DNA of 64,000 bases from Smallanthus sonchifolius (Eukaryota; Streptophyta; Magnoliopsida; Asterales; Asteraceae): positions 27,926,779 to 27,990,778 of the forward strand of contig CM042034.1 of NCBI GenBank assembly GCA_023525975.1, in the 5' to 3' direction. Of this stretch, positions 46,828 through 58,168 are shown piece by piece. Within the stretch, counting starts at the first letter, position 1, and each line of letters opens with the position of its first letter. Both the position numbers and the translations under genes were made by a program. Below the pieces are notes generated by a model. The model saw only the letters and a program-made list of their open reading frames with translations, ran no database searches and was not told the origin of the DNA.

Positions 46828-49168
46828 GTAAGGTTTACTTTAAGCATGCAAAATGCTAAATTCCAAATAGATCTCTTTTAATTTCAGCATGCGTAAATTC
46901 ATTCGCATTTCCTCGATCATACTTTTTTGATATAGAAACGTAAGATACAAACTGCTACTGTTCTATACACATAACATTTCAGTTATACCGCGTTGGCAAA
47001 CTCCTGATGGAAACTTTATGAACTTATGCAGGTACTCATTTGACGAATTGCACACCGCGTCTAGGCGTTGATGACTTCTGAAACGGAAAGCTTTGAAAGT
47101 CGACATGGCTGGACTGTAAGAACAATGACCAACACGGAGCCCTCCCCTCACAATGATGAATACGCGCTAGTGATTTCTCTCCAAAAAATGTTTTTTATCT
47201 CCATTTGTTAGGTATTTATCTAAGTATTTTTTTTTATTGAAATGATGTACTGATACATAGATGTTAATTTTTTTGATTTAATTTTTATGAAGTTTCAAAA
47301 CGTTAATTTTGAGGGTTTAGCGCGCCGCAACGCGCGTGGGTATAACACTAGTTTCCTTTAAAGCCTATCACTTCGACTATTTTCGTTTCAGTGATATCTT
47401 ATTATACATCACTACAAGAACTAATAATGCTAAAGATGGAAAATTGTATGACATTGCCTAGAAATGAAAACTTTGACCCCTTATGAATTGGTTGATTTAG
47501 GTAGCGTATTATCTCAAATGGGTCAACTTCAATAATTGCTAAAATAGGATCGATCAAGTGGGTTGAAAGTCACCCAAAATCTATTTTAACGCATACGACC
47601 TCCCAAAACGTTTTTATTCAAAAAGTTAGTTATTATTGAAAAGGCGGGTTGCATAAAAAGGTAACCGACATTGGTCTAACTTCTATTTTAGGTAATGAAC
47701 TTTAACATCAAAGTTATACGTGGGTCAACCCAACCCGTGCTTAAAAAGACATGCTTCAAGTAGAACTCCTTTTGACCTACCCAACTCGACAATTACCTGC
47801 CAAAACAAGATTCCTTGAACAGGTGCAGAAGTAGGGTTACCTTCTGGCCACATTGGAACGACAACATAAACTGAAAACCTCTCATTTGCCTTTATTTTGC
47901 TAGCAATCTTCAATGACAGTTCCATTGGGATCAAATGATCAGCACCTAATTATACAAAAACAGTAGATGAGTCAGCTCAACCGGAATTGCAAAAAAAAAA
48001 GGTTTAATGGAGGTTAGCACCACCAGAGTAAAAATGAGTATTAAATATCTTAATCTACACAAACATTTTTGCAATTTCCAGGATACAAATCACACAAACC
48101 TGCATCTTTATTGGATGACCATGCATATGATGAACCAAGAAAATATTGATTCTCAATGTGGATGAAGTGTTCTGCAGATCTTATGACTTGAATGTATGCC
48201 TTTTGAATACTTGTATCAATTACCACATTTTTTGCACACCCGAGATTCTGTTATATGAGAATATTAAAGTATATACATAATGTCGACAAACTTGTTACCC
48301 GCCCATCTAGCCACCTCTATCAAGACATAACATTCATTTTCAATAAATTCCCGCTGTGTGAAACTTCTTCGTACAGAAATTAAAGATAAACCTGAGACTC
48401 AGCTATTTGAGTATCTTTAGGAAATCCTTCCAAAGAACCAGAATCAACTGATCGAAAAATCTGTGAAATATTAACAAAACAAACAAACCAAAGGTCAATA
48501 TATCACATCCAATTTTTTTTTACAAAAACCAGGGGTGGCGATTCTACACATTACTTAAAAGTTGGTTGATCTGGGCCATGGTTTATCCCTGAAGGATCAA
48601 ATCAAAGAACTTATCTAGAAGGGAAACGGGTTAAATCGCCCAATTGTATTTCTAATGCTTATAACCTTTCAAGTCGTTTTAGTGACAGAAAAATTAAATC
48701 ATTGCTTTCGTAATCACATTTACAAAGTTACTATTTATAAAAAAATGGAAAAAAAAAGTTTGTATGTCAACCCAAACCTGTTTTGACCAGTACCCAACCT
48801 TTTTGCCCATTTTGGCATTTTGCCACGTAACTAAAACTAACCATGGTTAAAGTTAAAAACCTGAACATGCCATCTTTCAGGATCTTCCTCTTTTAAGACC
48901 CAGAGTGACGGATCATCATTTGGAAGGGCAAAGTATCCAGGGAATGTTTTCTATCTTAAATAATGAATCATCATGCCATGGGGATATTCTTTTGACCTGT
49001 TGACCAACTCGAGACCATTTTGTAGCCTTTTTCCACCTTTGTTCAAAGTTTTTAAGCACATCATGCGCAGCAGGACCATCAATTTTGCAATGTAAGTCAT
49101 GCCAGGGTTGTCTTGGACCTTTCAGACCTGACTGTCATAGAAATAAGTAAAAAAATATCTCTTCATTT

Positions 49169-49740
49169 TGTTAGCATAATAAGTCTGATATGGGCCTTAG
49201 TCTATTTAGCTTTCTATTTAATGTTTGCTTTGAGTTCATTTGTAAGCTAATCTTCATTTGTGTAATATAGAGATTCCATCTTTTCTCTGTCATGTTCATT
49301 TGTTAACATGGTATCAGAGCCTACTCGATTCATGCTTGATTGAAGATTTTTGTTGTCACTTCCGCTCCGTTGTTGATTCGTGTTTGGTTTTTCGTTGTTG
49401 AAGGGTAGAGGCTCGGTGACGCTTGCATCAGATTTCTTTGACTCGTGAGGTATCAAAGTCACGGATTTTGTTTTACTTGAACTGATTTGTGTATTTGGAA
49501 GAGCTTCTGGACAGATTGACAGGTTTGGATCTCGTTTCTGTCCCGTTTTACGAAGTTTGCGGTTTGTTTACGAAGTTTGCGTTTGTCACGAAGTTTGCAG
49601 TTATTACGAAGTTTACGGTTGTTACGAAGTTTGCGGTTGTCACGAAGTTTGCGGTTGTCACGAAGTTTGCGGTTCAAAGTTTGCGGTATTCGAACTTTGC
49701 GGTTATTCTACTGTGATTTGTTGTTTTGATAATATGGCTG
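49169..49740 (+). mobile_element. Copia 5' LTR, primer site and leader (orphan, plus strand)
   Basis: The LTR is 49169-49308 (TGTTAGCATAATAAGTCTGA ... TTTGTTAACA). It is followed at once by the tRNA-Met primer site TGGTATCAGAGCC (49309-49321) and about 400 bp of leader ending ATATGGCTGAGAAAAG. At 49740 the sequence turns into the reverse complement of the same LTR. No plus-strand gag or pol follows. Confidence 0.8.
49549..49700. repeat. 18-bp tandem repeat ACGAAGTTTGCGGTTGTC
   Basis: Seven to eight units of an 18-bp word, ACGAAGTTTGCGGTTGTC with variants, lie in the copia leader. Units near 49595-49675 are nearly exact. Frames on both strands stay open through it (RKLRDN repeats on the minus strand) only because the period is a multiple of three. 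Confidence 0.85.
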
Positions 49741-52700
49741 AGAAAAGATGGAGTCTCTATATTACACAAATGAAGATTAGCTTACAAATGAATTTAAAGC
49801 AAACATTAAATAGAAAGCTAAATGGGCTAAGGCCCATATCAGACTTATTATGCTAACATCCCCCCTCAAACTCACAATGCAATAGCAATAAACATTGAGA
49901 GTTTGTCATACAAGAAAACGAAACCGAGATATCGATTGAGCCTTGGTGAACACATTTGCAATCTGCAAGGCTGATGGAACAAAAGGAAGAGAGATGGTCT
50001 CGAGCTGAAGATGATGACGAGTAAAATGACAATCTATCTCAATATGTTTTCTCCGTTCATGAAAGACAGAGTTCTTATCGATCTGCATAGCACTTTGATT
50101 ATCACAATGTAATGGGGTAGGCGAGGAAACAACAACCCCCATGTCTGCCAGAAGTAATCGTAACCAAACAATTTCACATGTAGTCACAGCCATAGCACGG
50201 TATTCAGCCTCAGTAGAGGACCTAGAAACATCTTGTTTCTTGCTTTTCCATGAGATTAAGGAATCACAAAGGAAAATATAGAAACCAGTAGTGGATTTAC
50301 GATCATTAAGATCACTATCCCAATCAGCATCACTATAGGCACGCAATTCCAGAGAAGATGTAAAAGGGAACAGAAGACTTTGAAACTATGTGCCACGAAG
50401 ATATCTCAAAATACGAAGAACAGCTCCCCAGTGTACAGAAGTAGGAGCGGTAACAAACTGGCTAACCACATAAACAGCATGAGCGATATCAGGGCGAGTA
50501 ACTGTAAGATAAACCAAACTGCCTACAATGGTACGATATATGCTCGGATCAGGTAGAGGAACACCATCAGTGGGAGAGTAACATGCATTGGTTTCAAGGG
50601 GAGTATCTGCAATTCTATTATCAGAAAGTCTTGCACGCTGAAACAAATCAAAAATGTACTTCGTCTGAGAGAGAAGATATCCCTTTTTAGATTGAGCTAC
50701 CTCAATCCCCAAAAAATACTGTAATAACCCCAAATCTTTCATAGAAAAACGATGGGCTAAGTCACGTTTCAAGGATTCAATGCCATCATAATCATCGTCT
50801 GTAATAATCATGTCATCCACATATAAAGACAAGAGAATGCGTCCAACATTCGTACATCGAACAAATAATGCCGAATCATGATTGCTAGGAATAAAACCAA
50901 GGGAAGTGATGACTGTAGAGAATTTTTAAAACCAGGCACGAGGGGCCTGTTTGAGTCCATATGGAGCTTTTCGAAGCCGACAAACTTCACCGGGCTGATG
51001 AGCTATTCCCGGGGGTGGATTCATGTAAACCTCCTCATGAAGATCATCATTCATAAAAGCATTTTTGACATCCATTTGACAGATCTTCCATTGTCGAACG
51101 GATGCAACAACAATTAAAGTATGAACTGTTGTCATTTTTTCCATAGGGGCAAATGTCTCCTCATAATCCATACCATACGTTTGTGAATATCCTTTTGCCA
51201 CAAGTCTGGCCTTGTACCGTTCAACGGAGCCATCAGACTTTGTCTTAATCTTATACACACAAAGACAACCAACCTTATGTTTACCTAGTGGTAGAGGAAC
51301 CAAATCCCAGGTGTGAGTCTGATGAAGAGAAGTGAGCTCTTTAGCCATAGCATTCTGCCATAGGGGGTTAGAGACAGCCTCTTTATATGATTCTGGTTCA
51401 GACAGATGACGAATGCATGCGATAAAAGAACTAAACGAAGCAGAATATGCAGAGTATGCAAAATCTGGTAGTTGAGTAGATTTACATGCACGAGTAGACT
51501 TTCTCGGAGGTGGAGGAGAATCAACATTGGTGCCAGATGACGTGGAAGGTTCATGAACTGGCACATCATATGCAACAAAAGTATCTGGAGCAGACATATT
51601 AGGATCAACAGATGAATCGAGAACAGTGTCGCTAGCAAAAGGATCAATGTTCTGAAGATCCGACTTTGTTACATCATGTGACTTAACTGGAATCGAATAG
51701 AAGAGAATATGTTCAAGAAATGTAACATGTCTTGATACATATAACTTCTGACTTACAGGATCAAAACAACGATATCATTTTTGTCCCGTGCCATATCCTT
51801 TGGGACCACTGGCATAGCCTAAGAAAACACATAATGCTGACTTATTTGTCAATTTGTCTTGTTCAACATGAGGACGGAGAGCAAAGCAAGTACATCCAAA
51901 AACCCGTAACTCACCATAATCTGGGCGTTCACCGAAAAGACTTTCAAATGGAGACATCCCATCATTGTGAGAAGTAGGGATCCTATTAATCACATGTTGG
52001 GCGGTCAGGAGTGCTTCTCCCCAAAAGACACTAGGTACCTCAGCAGATAAAAGGAATGAACGAGCGGTTTTCATAAGATGGCGATGTTTCCTTTCAGCAA
52101 CACCATTCTGTTGATGAGTGTCAGTACAAGACGATTGGTGTATGGTACCATCTGATGCAAGCAACTGAGTAAAATAATTAGAGGTGTATTCACCCCCTAA
52201 GTCACACCTGAAACACTTTATCACCGCAGAATGCTGCGTTTGAACATAAGCCCTAAATGTTTTATAAATGTCAAAGAACTTAGATAGACGTTTCATAAGG
52301 TACACTCAGGTAAAACGAGTGTAATCATCAATAAAGGAAACATAATAACGTTAACCACCCTTAGTGGATACTGGTGATGGTCCCCACACATCAGAATGAA
52401 CAATATCAAATGGTGCAACAGAATGAGAAATACTTTTAGCAAAAGGTAAAGCTGAGAATTTAGCAAGTTTGCAACCACTACAATCAGAAATGTCACAAGT
52501 TTGCAACTGACCCAAAGCACCTGAAGAAACCAAAAAATTTAAACGAGATGCGGACACATGTCCCAAACGAGAATGCTAAATATAAAATTAAGACGACAAA
52601 GGACTTAAACGAAAAGAAGATAAATCAACACTGGAGGCAGCAACACCAGGTGCAGACACTTTAAGTTCTTCTAAGACATATAATCTCCCACCCTACGATC

Positions 52701-52770
52701 GATCCCAATCACCTTCTGAGTGTGTTGATCCTGCACAACAAACATCCCTAACGAGTGAAACTGTTAAAAT
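49740..52770 (-). mobile_element. 5'-truncated Ty1/copia element, minus strand
   Basis: The 3' LTR is 49740-49858 (its last ~25 bases are replaced at the junction). It is preceded on the minus strand by the purine tract TTTGAGGGGGGA. Then come RNase H, RT, integrase and the GAG-pre-integrase region up to about 52770, where the element stops with no gag, primer site or 5' LTR. It lies between the PLD and sulfotransferase remnants. Confidence 0.85.
49906..52740 (-). pseudogene. Copia polyprotein: integrase, RT, RNase H, with breaks
   Basis: Minus-strand frames in order: 52293-52566 GAG-pre-integrase zinc region (CDISDCSGCKLAKFSALPFA) leading into SDVWGPSP; 51775-52305 integrase (CFRCDLGGEYTS, QQNGVAERKHRHL); 50926-51597 linker and first RT part (WDLVPLPLGKHKVGC, YKARLVAKGYSQTYGMDYEE, QMDVKNAFMNDDLHEEVYMN); 50386-50832 RT with the catalytic YVDDMIIT and FLGIEVAQSKKGYLLS; 49906-50346 RNase H (YSDADWDSDLNDRKSTTGF, SSTEAEYRAM). 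Stops or shifts separate the frames near 50360, 50900, 51700 and 52310, so no full polyprotein can be made. The domain order is that of Ty1/copia. Confidence 0.9.
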
Positions 52771-53510
52771 TAAAAAATAATAATCAGTTAAAAAGGAAAA
52801 AAGGTCAAATATGGGTCAAGCGCGTCAAAAGTCAACCAAGATGAAACATGGCACAAACCTAACACGAAAATACATTGGCTCCGGTTGTAAACGGGTCAAC
52901 CAGCTAACACATTGAAAATTAGAATAAAAAAACAGATAAAAGAACATATTGGTTAAAATTCAATGCATTTAGGACTCGATTACCAGACCAACCCGTTTAA
53001 ACCACCAACCGCTTGACCCTTTAGATAACCGGGTTACTCGAGTAGTGTCCGGGGTACATGGGTTAGGCGTGTCATGTTTAGTGTTGGGGTTTTCGTGTGC
53101 TCGGGTTGGGTGATGCATCCATTGTTTTTATGAATAAAACCTCCCAAATCATTTTATTCAAAAAAAATTGAATATGTCCGTATTACCGGAGCATCATGTT
53201 GTACGATTATATTTGTATTTTATTTGATAAATATCTCCACATGTTTAGGAGATTTAGTTTACTATTTTGAATATTCAGATTCATTCGATTATAATAAATC
53301 ACAGTCCTAAATAGTTTTTATGTGTAAATGTGTAATCATATTTGCCACACTAATTATATAAAAAAGATTGTAAAAAAGCATTCGAGTCGACCGAACTTAG
53401 CCCATATGAAAAATTACACGTTTTAACTCTAACATGTTTAAACCCGTACTTTCTGGCTATGAAAAATGAAGTAACAAAAATAAAATTGTGGTGGATGATG
53501 AACAGCTTAC
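52771..53510. other. Non-coding interval with GGGTCAAC-type repeats
   Basis: There are no exons. 52800-53110 repeats ACGGGTCAACCAGC- and AACCCGTTTAAACCACCAAC-like words. The expected last sulfotransferase exons and the expected 5' half of PLD are both absent here. Confidence 0.6.
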
Positions 53511-55502
53511 CGTGTTGTTCTTGATTATATCCTCATAGTAAAGAATAATGTGTCGAGTGGTATTGAAGAATTCCAGTGCTTGTTTAACCATGTTGTCAGC
53601 TTGTTTTAGCTCAGGTATCAACAATGTTGTATTGATCGCGGGTTTGTAACTTGCTAGAATTTTAGCCTGAGATTATACCAGATTCTTTACTAAGATACAG
53701 TTCACACAACATACACCAAAAAACACACAGACACATGAACAAACAAACCTCGTCAGGGGAATGAACGTGAGATTTGTGTTTCCCGTTTAGTGGTGTAGCA
53801 CTTTGGTCATAGGCATTTGCGAGTATTGAGATTCTTCTGCGAAGAAGATTTCTTCTAAAAAGGAAAATTACAGAAACGCCCTTAGTATTGAAGTATTCTA
53901 CTATTGCTTCATGATTTTGCATCAAACCCTGAAATAAAATCAATCAAACACTAATTTAAATGAAATAAAAATGATAAGGCAGCTACAGAAAATGTATATT
54001 TTCCCACCGGCTTTGGCATATTTGGTCCAAACAGAGACGAAATATAATACTAATCATATCCATTAAGGGCAACGTTTCTCAGAACGGAAAAAAACAGTCG
54101 AGGGTTGGGGCTAAACGGGTTCAAGTCGTAAATAATGGTTCTGGTTGACCTGGCCAACCTGTTTAAGTTGGAATTTAGAATTTTACAAATCAACTGCCAA
54201 CATGTTTAGAAATTACAACTCATTTTCAAAATCCATTTTAACTTAAGTACTAGATGGGTCGGTTCGGGTTGACCTGACCAGCCCATTTAAAATTAAAATT
54301 AAAACCTATGAATCCTATTAGCCAACCTGTTTACAACCCACAGACCTGACCAAACCGTTTAACTACCAACCTAATTATCACTCGTTGATATGGCCAACCT
54401 TATAATTGGGTTACACGTGTCGGGGTTAGGGTTTTCAACTTTTCAACCAATTAAGTAATCAGGCAGGGCCATAGGGGTCAGGTTGGGTTATCTGAAATTC
54501 TGAACCTGCCAACCCGAACCCCACAATAATTGCCACCCTCAAACCATGATCCCTAAAAACAACCTCCCGTACGCCCAAGACCTTTATCGACAAAATAAGC
54601 ATAAATGGGTAATGTATTATATATATCAGATAAAGCTCAATAGAACCAGTAACACAAAAATATAAGAAATTGATAAGTAATAAGTGATGTGAATTATTTA
54701 TTCAAAAGATTTATAGTGAACATAACCTATCATACACATGCTATATATGTAAAATTAAGTAGTTCAGATGCCAAAAGTAATTATAGTCAAGGTGTGACTC
54801 GAAGATGGTGTGCACCTGATTAAGCATCCACTTCAAGCCAACTGCAGCTGTGCATTCATTCAAGATTATAAATTTTGTCCAAAGTATCCACAATTGCTGA
54901 AATATTGCATCTACGTGGTTTAACTGAGAAAATCTCTCCATTGGAGCTAACATTCATATGACTATTTAATAATGTCCCAAACCAGCCACTCCCAGATCTT
55001 TGTGTTGATGATATAACAAAGTACCGAACAGGATTGCAAGCGCACTCGGCCCTAATCATACTCAACATATCAGAGCTTCTTGTTGCTTAAGGGGCAAATT
55101 GCATATAAATGAAATGTAAAAAAAAATATTTAGAGTAACCAACTTTCAAAAGTTTTGTATCTAGCGCTTTCTATTCCAGATACCCAGTCAAATTAATGGC
55201 ATGGAAGCTAATGTGTTTGCAACTTTGATCGTATTGACCTTTTTCCTGACGGGATATGATGTGGCGCGTCAAAACTGGTTAGCTTACAAGATTATTCCAA
55301 ATCAAAACTTTTAAAACTTGGTTACCTTTTTATGGTCTAAAACAAAGTCTGTTACCCCAAAGAGATAATTACCTTTTTATGTAATTTTCGGTTGTTAAAT
55401 CAGGAAAATAAGAAAGAATGAAATCTGAACTACAAGAAAGAATGCATACCGATTAAAAGTTATAGGTTTGGGGAAATGCATGTAAGATCTCTCCCATTTA
55501 CT
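53511..55502 (-). pseudogene. Sulfotransferase-like (plant NodH-like P-loop) gene, broken at both ends
   Basis: Minus-strand exons are 55452-55502 (partial, MHFPKPITFN), 54816-55078, 53749-53928 and 53511-53666. The reading holds the PAPS-binding loop region VISSTQRSGSGWFGTLLNSH and NVSSNGEIFSVKPRR, then NECTAAVGLKWMLNQ, then FNTKGVSVIFLFRRNLLRR, HSHVHSPDE-type sequence, and INTTLLIPELKQADNMVKQA with TRHIILYYEDIIKNN. This is a family of plant Golgi or cytosolic sulfotransferase-like proteins, substrates unknown. Breaks: in exon 54816-55078, about eight codons between IYNL and NECTAAVG are lost with a frameshift (near 54867). The first visible exon is cut by the copia LTR at 55503. Nothing follows the exon ending at 53511. 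Exon lengths 180 and 156 are multiples of three and splice sites are intact. Confidence 0.82.
54000..54560. other. Degenerate GGGTTGACCTGACC repeats in a sulfotransferase intron
   Basis: The intron between the exons at 53928 and 54816 holds words such as GGGTTGACCTGACCAGCCC and AACCTGTTTACAACCC repeated with drift. They resemble repeats in introns of the other genes here. No open coding segment. Confidence 0.5.
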
Positions 55503-55798
55503 TGTTGGATTTTATGGACCGACCCGATGGACAACGCGGCTGACCGAGCTATGACCCGTAAGAGTTACACCTAGGGCAACGAACATTAAATCCACTTAAC
55601 CTGCTTAACTGGTAATTACGAACTATTAGCGAGACGATATATTTTATATATATTTATTAGACGGGAATTATTATTTATACTAGTTTATAAATAATAATTA
55701 TATATATTGTTTTAATCTTTAATTAAAACAATTAAATGAGTACATGCCTTTTATCTCGTAATGAACTTTGGGCCCGGAAACAATTAATAGGGTTTATA

Positions 55799-55858
<60 letters not shown>

Positions 55859-56250
55859 GAAGGATCAAGAGAAAACCACAAAGTTAGGCGAAAACCGAGA
55901 AAACTACTAAAAGTCAATCAAATAACTTTTAGATTTTTTTTTTAACTTATTTCTAAATGTATTAATATAATATTACACAATTTACCAAAAAAATATTTTA
56001 CGTATTGTGTTTTACGTATACGTAACCGTAATTTTTTTGTTTTCTATTTACGTATACATAACACTATGGGTTACGTATACGTAAACCAATACTTAAATGA
56101 TTTTTTGGTAAAAATGTGTAATATTACAATGATACTCTTATAAATAAATAAAAATAACAAAAAATAAAAAAGAAGTATTATTATATGATTGGTTAAAATT
56201 GGTTTTTTTAGTGGTTTTCGTCTAACTATGTGGTTTTCTCTAGAACCCTC

Positions 56251-56286
<36 letters not shown>

Positions 56287-56752
56287 ATCCTGTTTTGTTT
56301 GAATCTGCCGTTGGAGAAACAAGCCGCAAGAAGCATTTTTTTTGTTGACTTTTTGGCTCCTCCTCAAGGAGCTAGCGACAACCAAGGAAAAAAAAGGCTT
56401 CTGCCTCTGTGACTTCCGGCCAACAGCCCCGCTATCGTCCGCCGCCATGTCCACCGATATCCGGTGCCACCCGTTCTCGTGTTTCAGTTCGTGATCTAGC
56501 ATCGGTTTGTTGTACCTAGGTGTCTCAACCGGTTAATCATTAACCACTAAGGTATAATTAATCTCATCAGTAGATTAATTGTTTTTTTTGTGTTTGCGTG
56601 TTCATAACCAGATCCTGTTCGGTTTATCAGTGCTGTTAAATAGGTTATGATTTTATTTTTCCGCTACGTATTTATTAATTAACTGAATTAATTAATTTCT
56701 CTGTCAAAACCCGTTTTAACAAAAGTCAAACTGATCACCACTGATCCCAACA
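55503..56752 (+). repeat. 5' LTR of the copia element
   Basis: It is 1250 bp with TG...CA ends. It holds an (AT)n run of about 26 units at 55804-55855, directly followed by a MITE. Without the MITE it would be about 850 bp. The first 300 bp match 63511-63825 at about 98 percent by eye. Confidence 0.9.
55856..56253. mobile_element. MITE inserted in the 5' LTR (TA-flanked)
   Basis: The ends GGGGAAGGATCAAGAGAAAA and, inverted, GGGGAGGGTTCTAGAGAAAA go on for about 45 bp with good pairing (CCACA, AGTTAG/GACGAAAACC). It sits inside the (TA)n run, so the target is TA or longer. The 3' LTR reads straight from (TA)n into ATAATCCTGTTTTG, which is the empty site. The inside is AT-rich with repeated TTACGTATACGTAA palindromes. 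Confidence 0.85.
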
Positions 56753-58168
56753 GTGGTATCAGAGCCTGGGTTATAACACGCAAATCGGAACCGGTCTGGT
56801 TTCACCGGTTAGATTAATCACAAACTTTAACTATCTTGAAGTTTCTAATCTGATCTGTTTTTGGGGCAATTTTTTTATTTATTAATTTGGTCGATTTTTA
56901 TTTTATTTGACCAAATATATTGTCCGTATGTGATTGTGTTAAATATATGTAAATCTGGCCTGACCCATGTGATTGAGTTGTTTGTGTTTATTATTCAGTT
57001 TTTGGTTTTATGGTTTTGGCCCACTTTTAATGGCTCAAAGTTGTAATAGAATAGGTTTTTTTATTTTATGTAATGTAATAAAAACCCGAAGACAAATCTG
57101 AAGACGCAATAGGAATCATGGATTCGGTGGGAGTCATCCGAGACGACTAGATGCACGAAAGTCCATCCTTGTGGTTGTTTTAATTTTGTGGACCCCGTGA
57201 CCCGTTTGGTCTAGCTAACTGGCTCTAGCAAGATCAAACAAACTTGGCCCTAAAAGATTTACATATTTATTTGCTTTATGGTTGCTTTTTAATTTTTTAT
57301 AACTTAAATTTATTATAAACCAACCAAACACCAAACGTTTTAAAAGGAGTTTAAAATGTCACAATCTGTCATCACAACTTCTAATTTTACAACTTGTAGA
57401 ATTTTATAAAAAATAACAACTACCGCTAAAGTTTTGCAATTTAAACTAAATTTAATTTCAAAAGTTATAACTTAATAGTTTTTAACTATTAACTTTAACT
57501 GGTTATTCAAGTCGCGACAAACTTAGTTTTAATAGATCGTTTAAAATTAAGTGTCTTGAGAGATGAAAGGGTTCATCAAATTTGTCATGACTTTAAATAG
57601 TAAAACTAACTTTTACAACACACATATGATTTAATCATTCGTTGTGTTTGACCCTATTTGGTAAACACTAAAATTGGAACCCATATTTAAAACCAATGGT
57701 CTATGCCATCCTATTATAAGGAACACTTGGAGCATAAAACGAAACATCGGTGTTTGGAGCCACAACACCGCACTGGATGCGTAGTTTATCCTTCCAAGGC
57801 GCAAGGGTTTCGTTGACACATCCGGCCCTTCCGCAAGTACCTGTTTTAGGACGACTATTACTTTTCTCTCTTGTTACATGCCCCAGCTGTCAAGAGATTA
57901 AAAGTGGGCATAGATGAGGCTAAACGTATCAATGCATAGACATGTCTTGTCTTAGCGGTCTCATACACGAGAGTTGTGCATCTTTCCACAATTGACACTA
58001 ATTGTCAGTCTAGTTACCCACTTACTAATGTTGTATGCCACAGCTACCATTAGTGACTGATTTAGCTGGATTCTCACTCCTTATTCTAATTTCTGTAATT
58101 GGGTCATAAATTAATAAGGACTTTTCACTTTCTTTATACTAATTTATTTTCTTTGCTTATCTTGACAG
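56753..58168 (+). other. Copia leader region
   Basis: About 1.4 kb lies between the primer site and gag. It has no long reading frame on the plus strand and several short ATGs. A long leader of this sort is usual in plant copia elements. Confidence 0.6.

Larger units (their letters stand above)
43180..47351 (+). mobile_element. Helitron carrying captured gene fragments, in a PLD intron
   Basis: The 3' end reads GCGCGCCGCAACGCGCGTGG, then GTATAACACTAG before T (47348-47351). A GCGCG/CGCGC stem sits about 20 bases before the terminal CTAG. Inside, plus-strand exon-like pieces of unrelated genes keep splice sites: EB1 at 44001-44102, IST1-like at 45582-45683 and an unidentified exon at 46719-46827. 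The part at 43390-43620 looks like a captured promoter and leader (CT-rich, CCGCCTCC). A tandem repeat, AATGACCCGTTAAGGTGTGT, occurs about four times at 45070-45450. The 5' end was not pinned down; it lies somewhere between 43180 and 43390. No RepHel is encoded, so it is non-autonomous. Confidence 0.7.
40986..49131 (-). pseudogene. Phospholipase D delta-like gene, 3' half, frameshifted
   Basis: Minus-strand exons are 48861-49131, 48392-48460, 48100-48247, 47797-47945, 43020-43175, 42792-42964 and 40986-41303. They read in family order: PRQPWHDLHCKIDGPAAHDV; FRSVDSGSLEGFPKDT; ENQYFLGSSYAWSSNKDA; IPMELSLKIASKIKANERFS with PMWPEGNPTSAPVQ; HPQDYLNFYC; YVHAKGMIVDDEYVILGSA; and the C-terminus GHLLKYPIKID...LPDYEHFLDVGGKILGA. 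PLD hydrolyses phospholipids to phosphatidic acid at membranes. Damage is clear. The C2 domain and first HKD motif are absent. There is a frameshift near 48930. After ILGSA the conserved stretch of the second HKD region is lost by an 8-base deletion, and a second nearby gap returns the frame. The join 43020/42964 is out of phase. Splice sites are otherwise well kept, so decay is probably recent. Confidence 0.88.

Noticed and set aside
49459..49677. Basic minus-strand frame with RKLRDN repeats
   Set aside because: It is the shadow of an 18-bp tandem repeat in a copia leader.
55732..55945. Frames of repeated Tyr-Ile on both strands
   Set aside because: They are translations of the (AT)n microsatellite.
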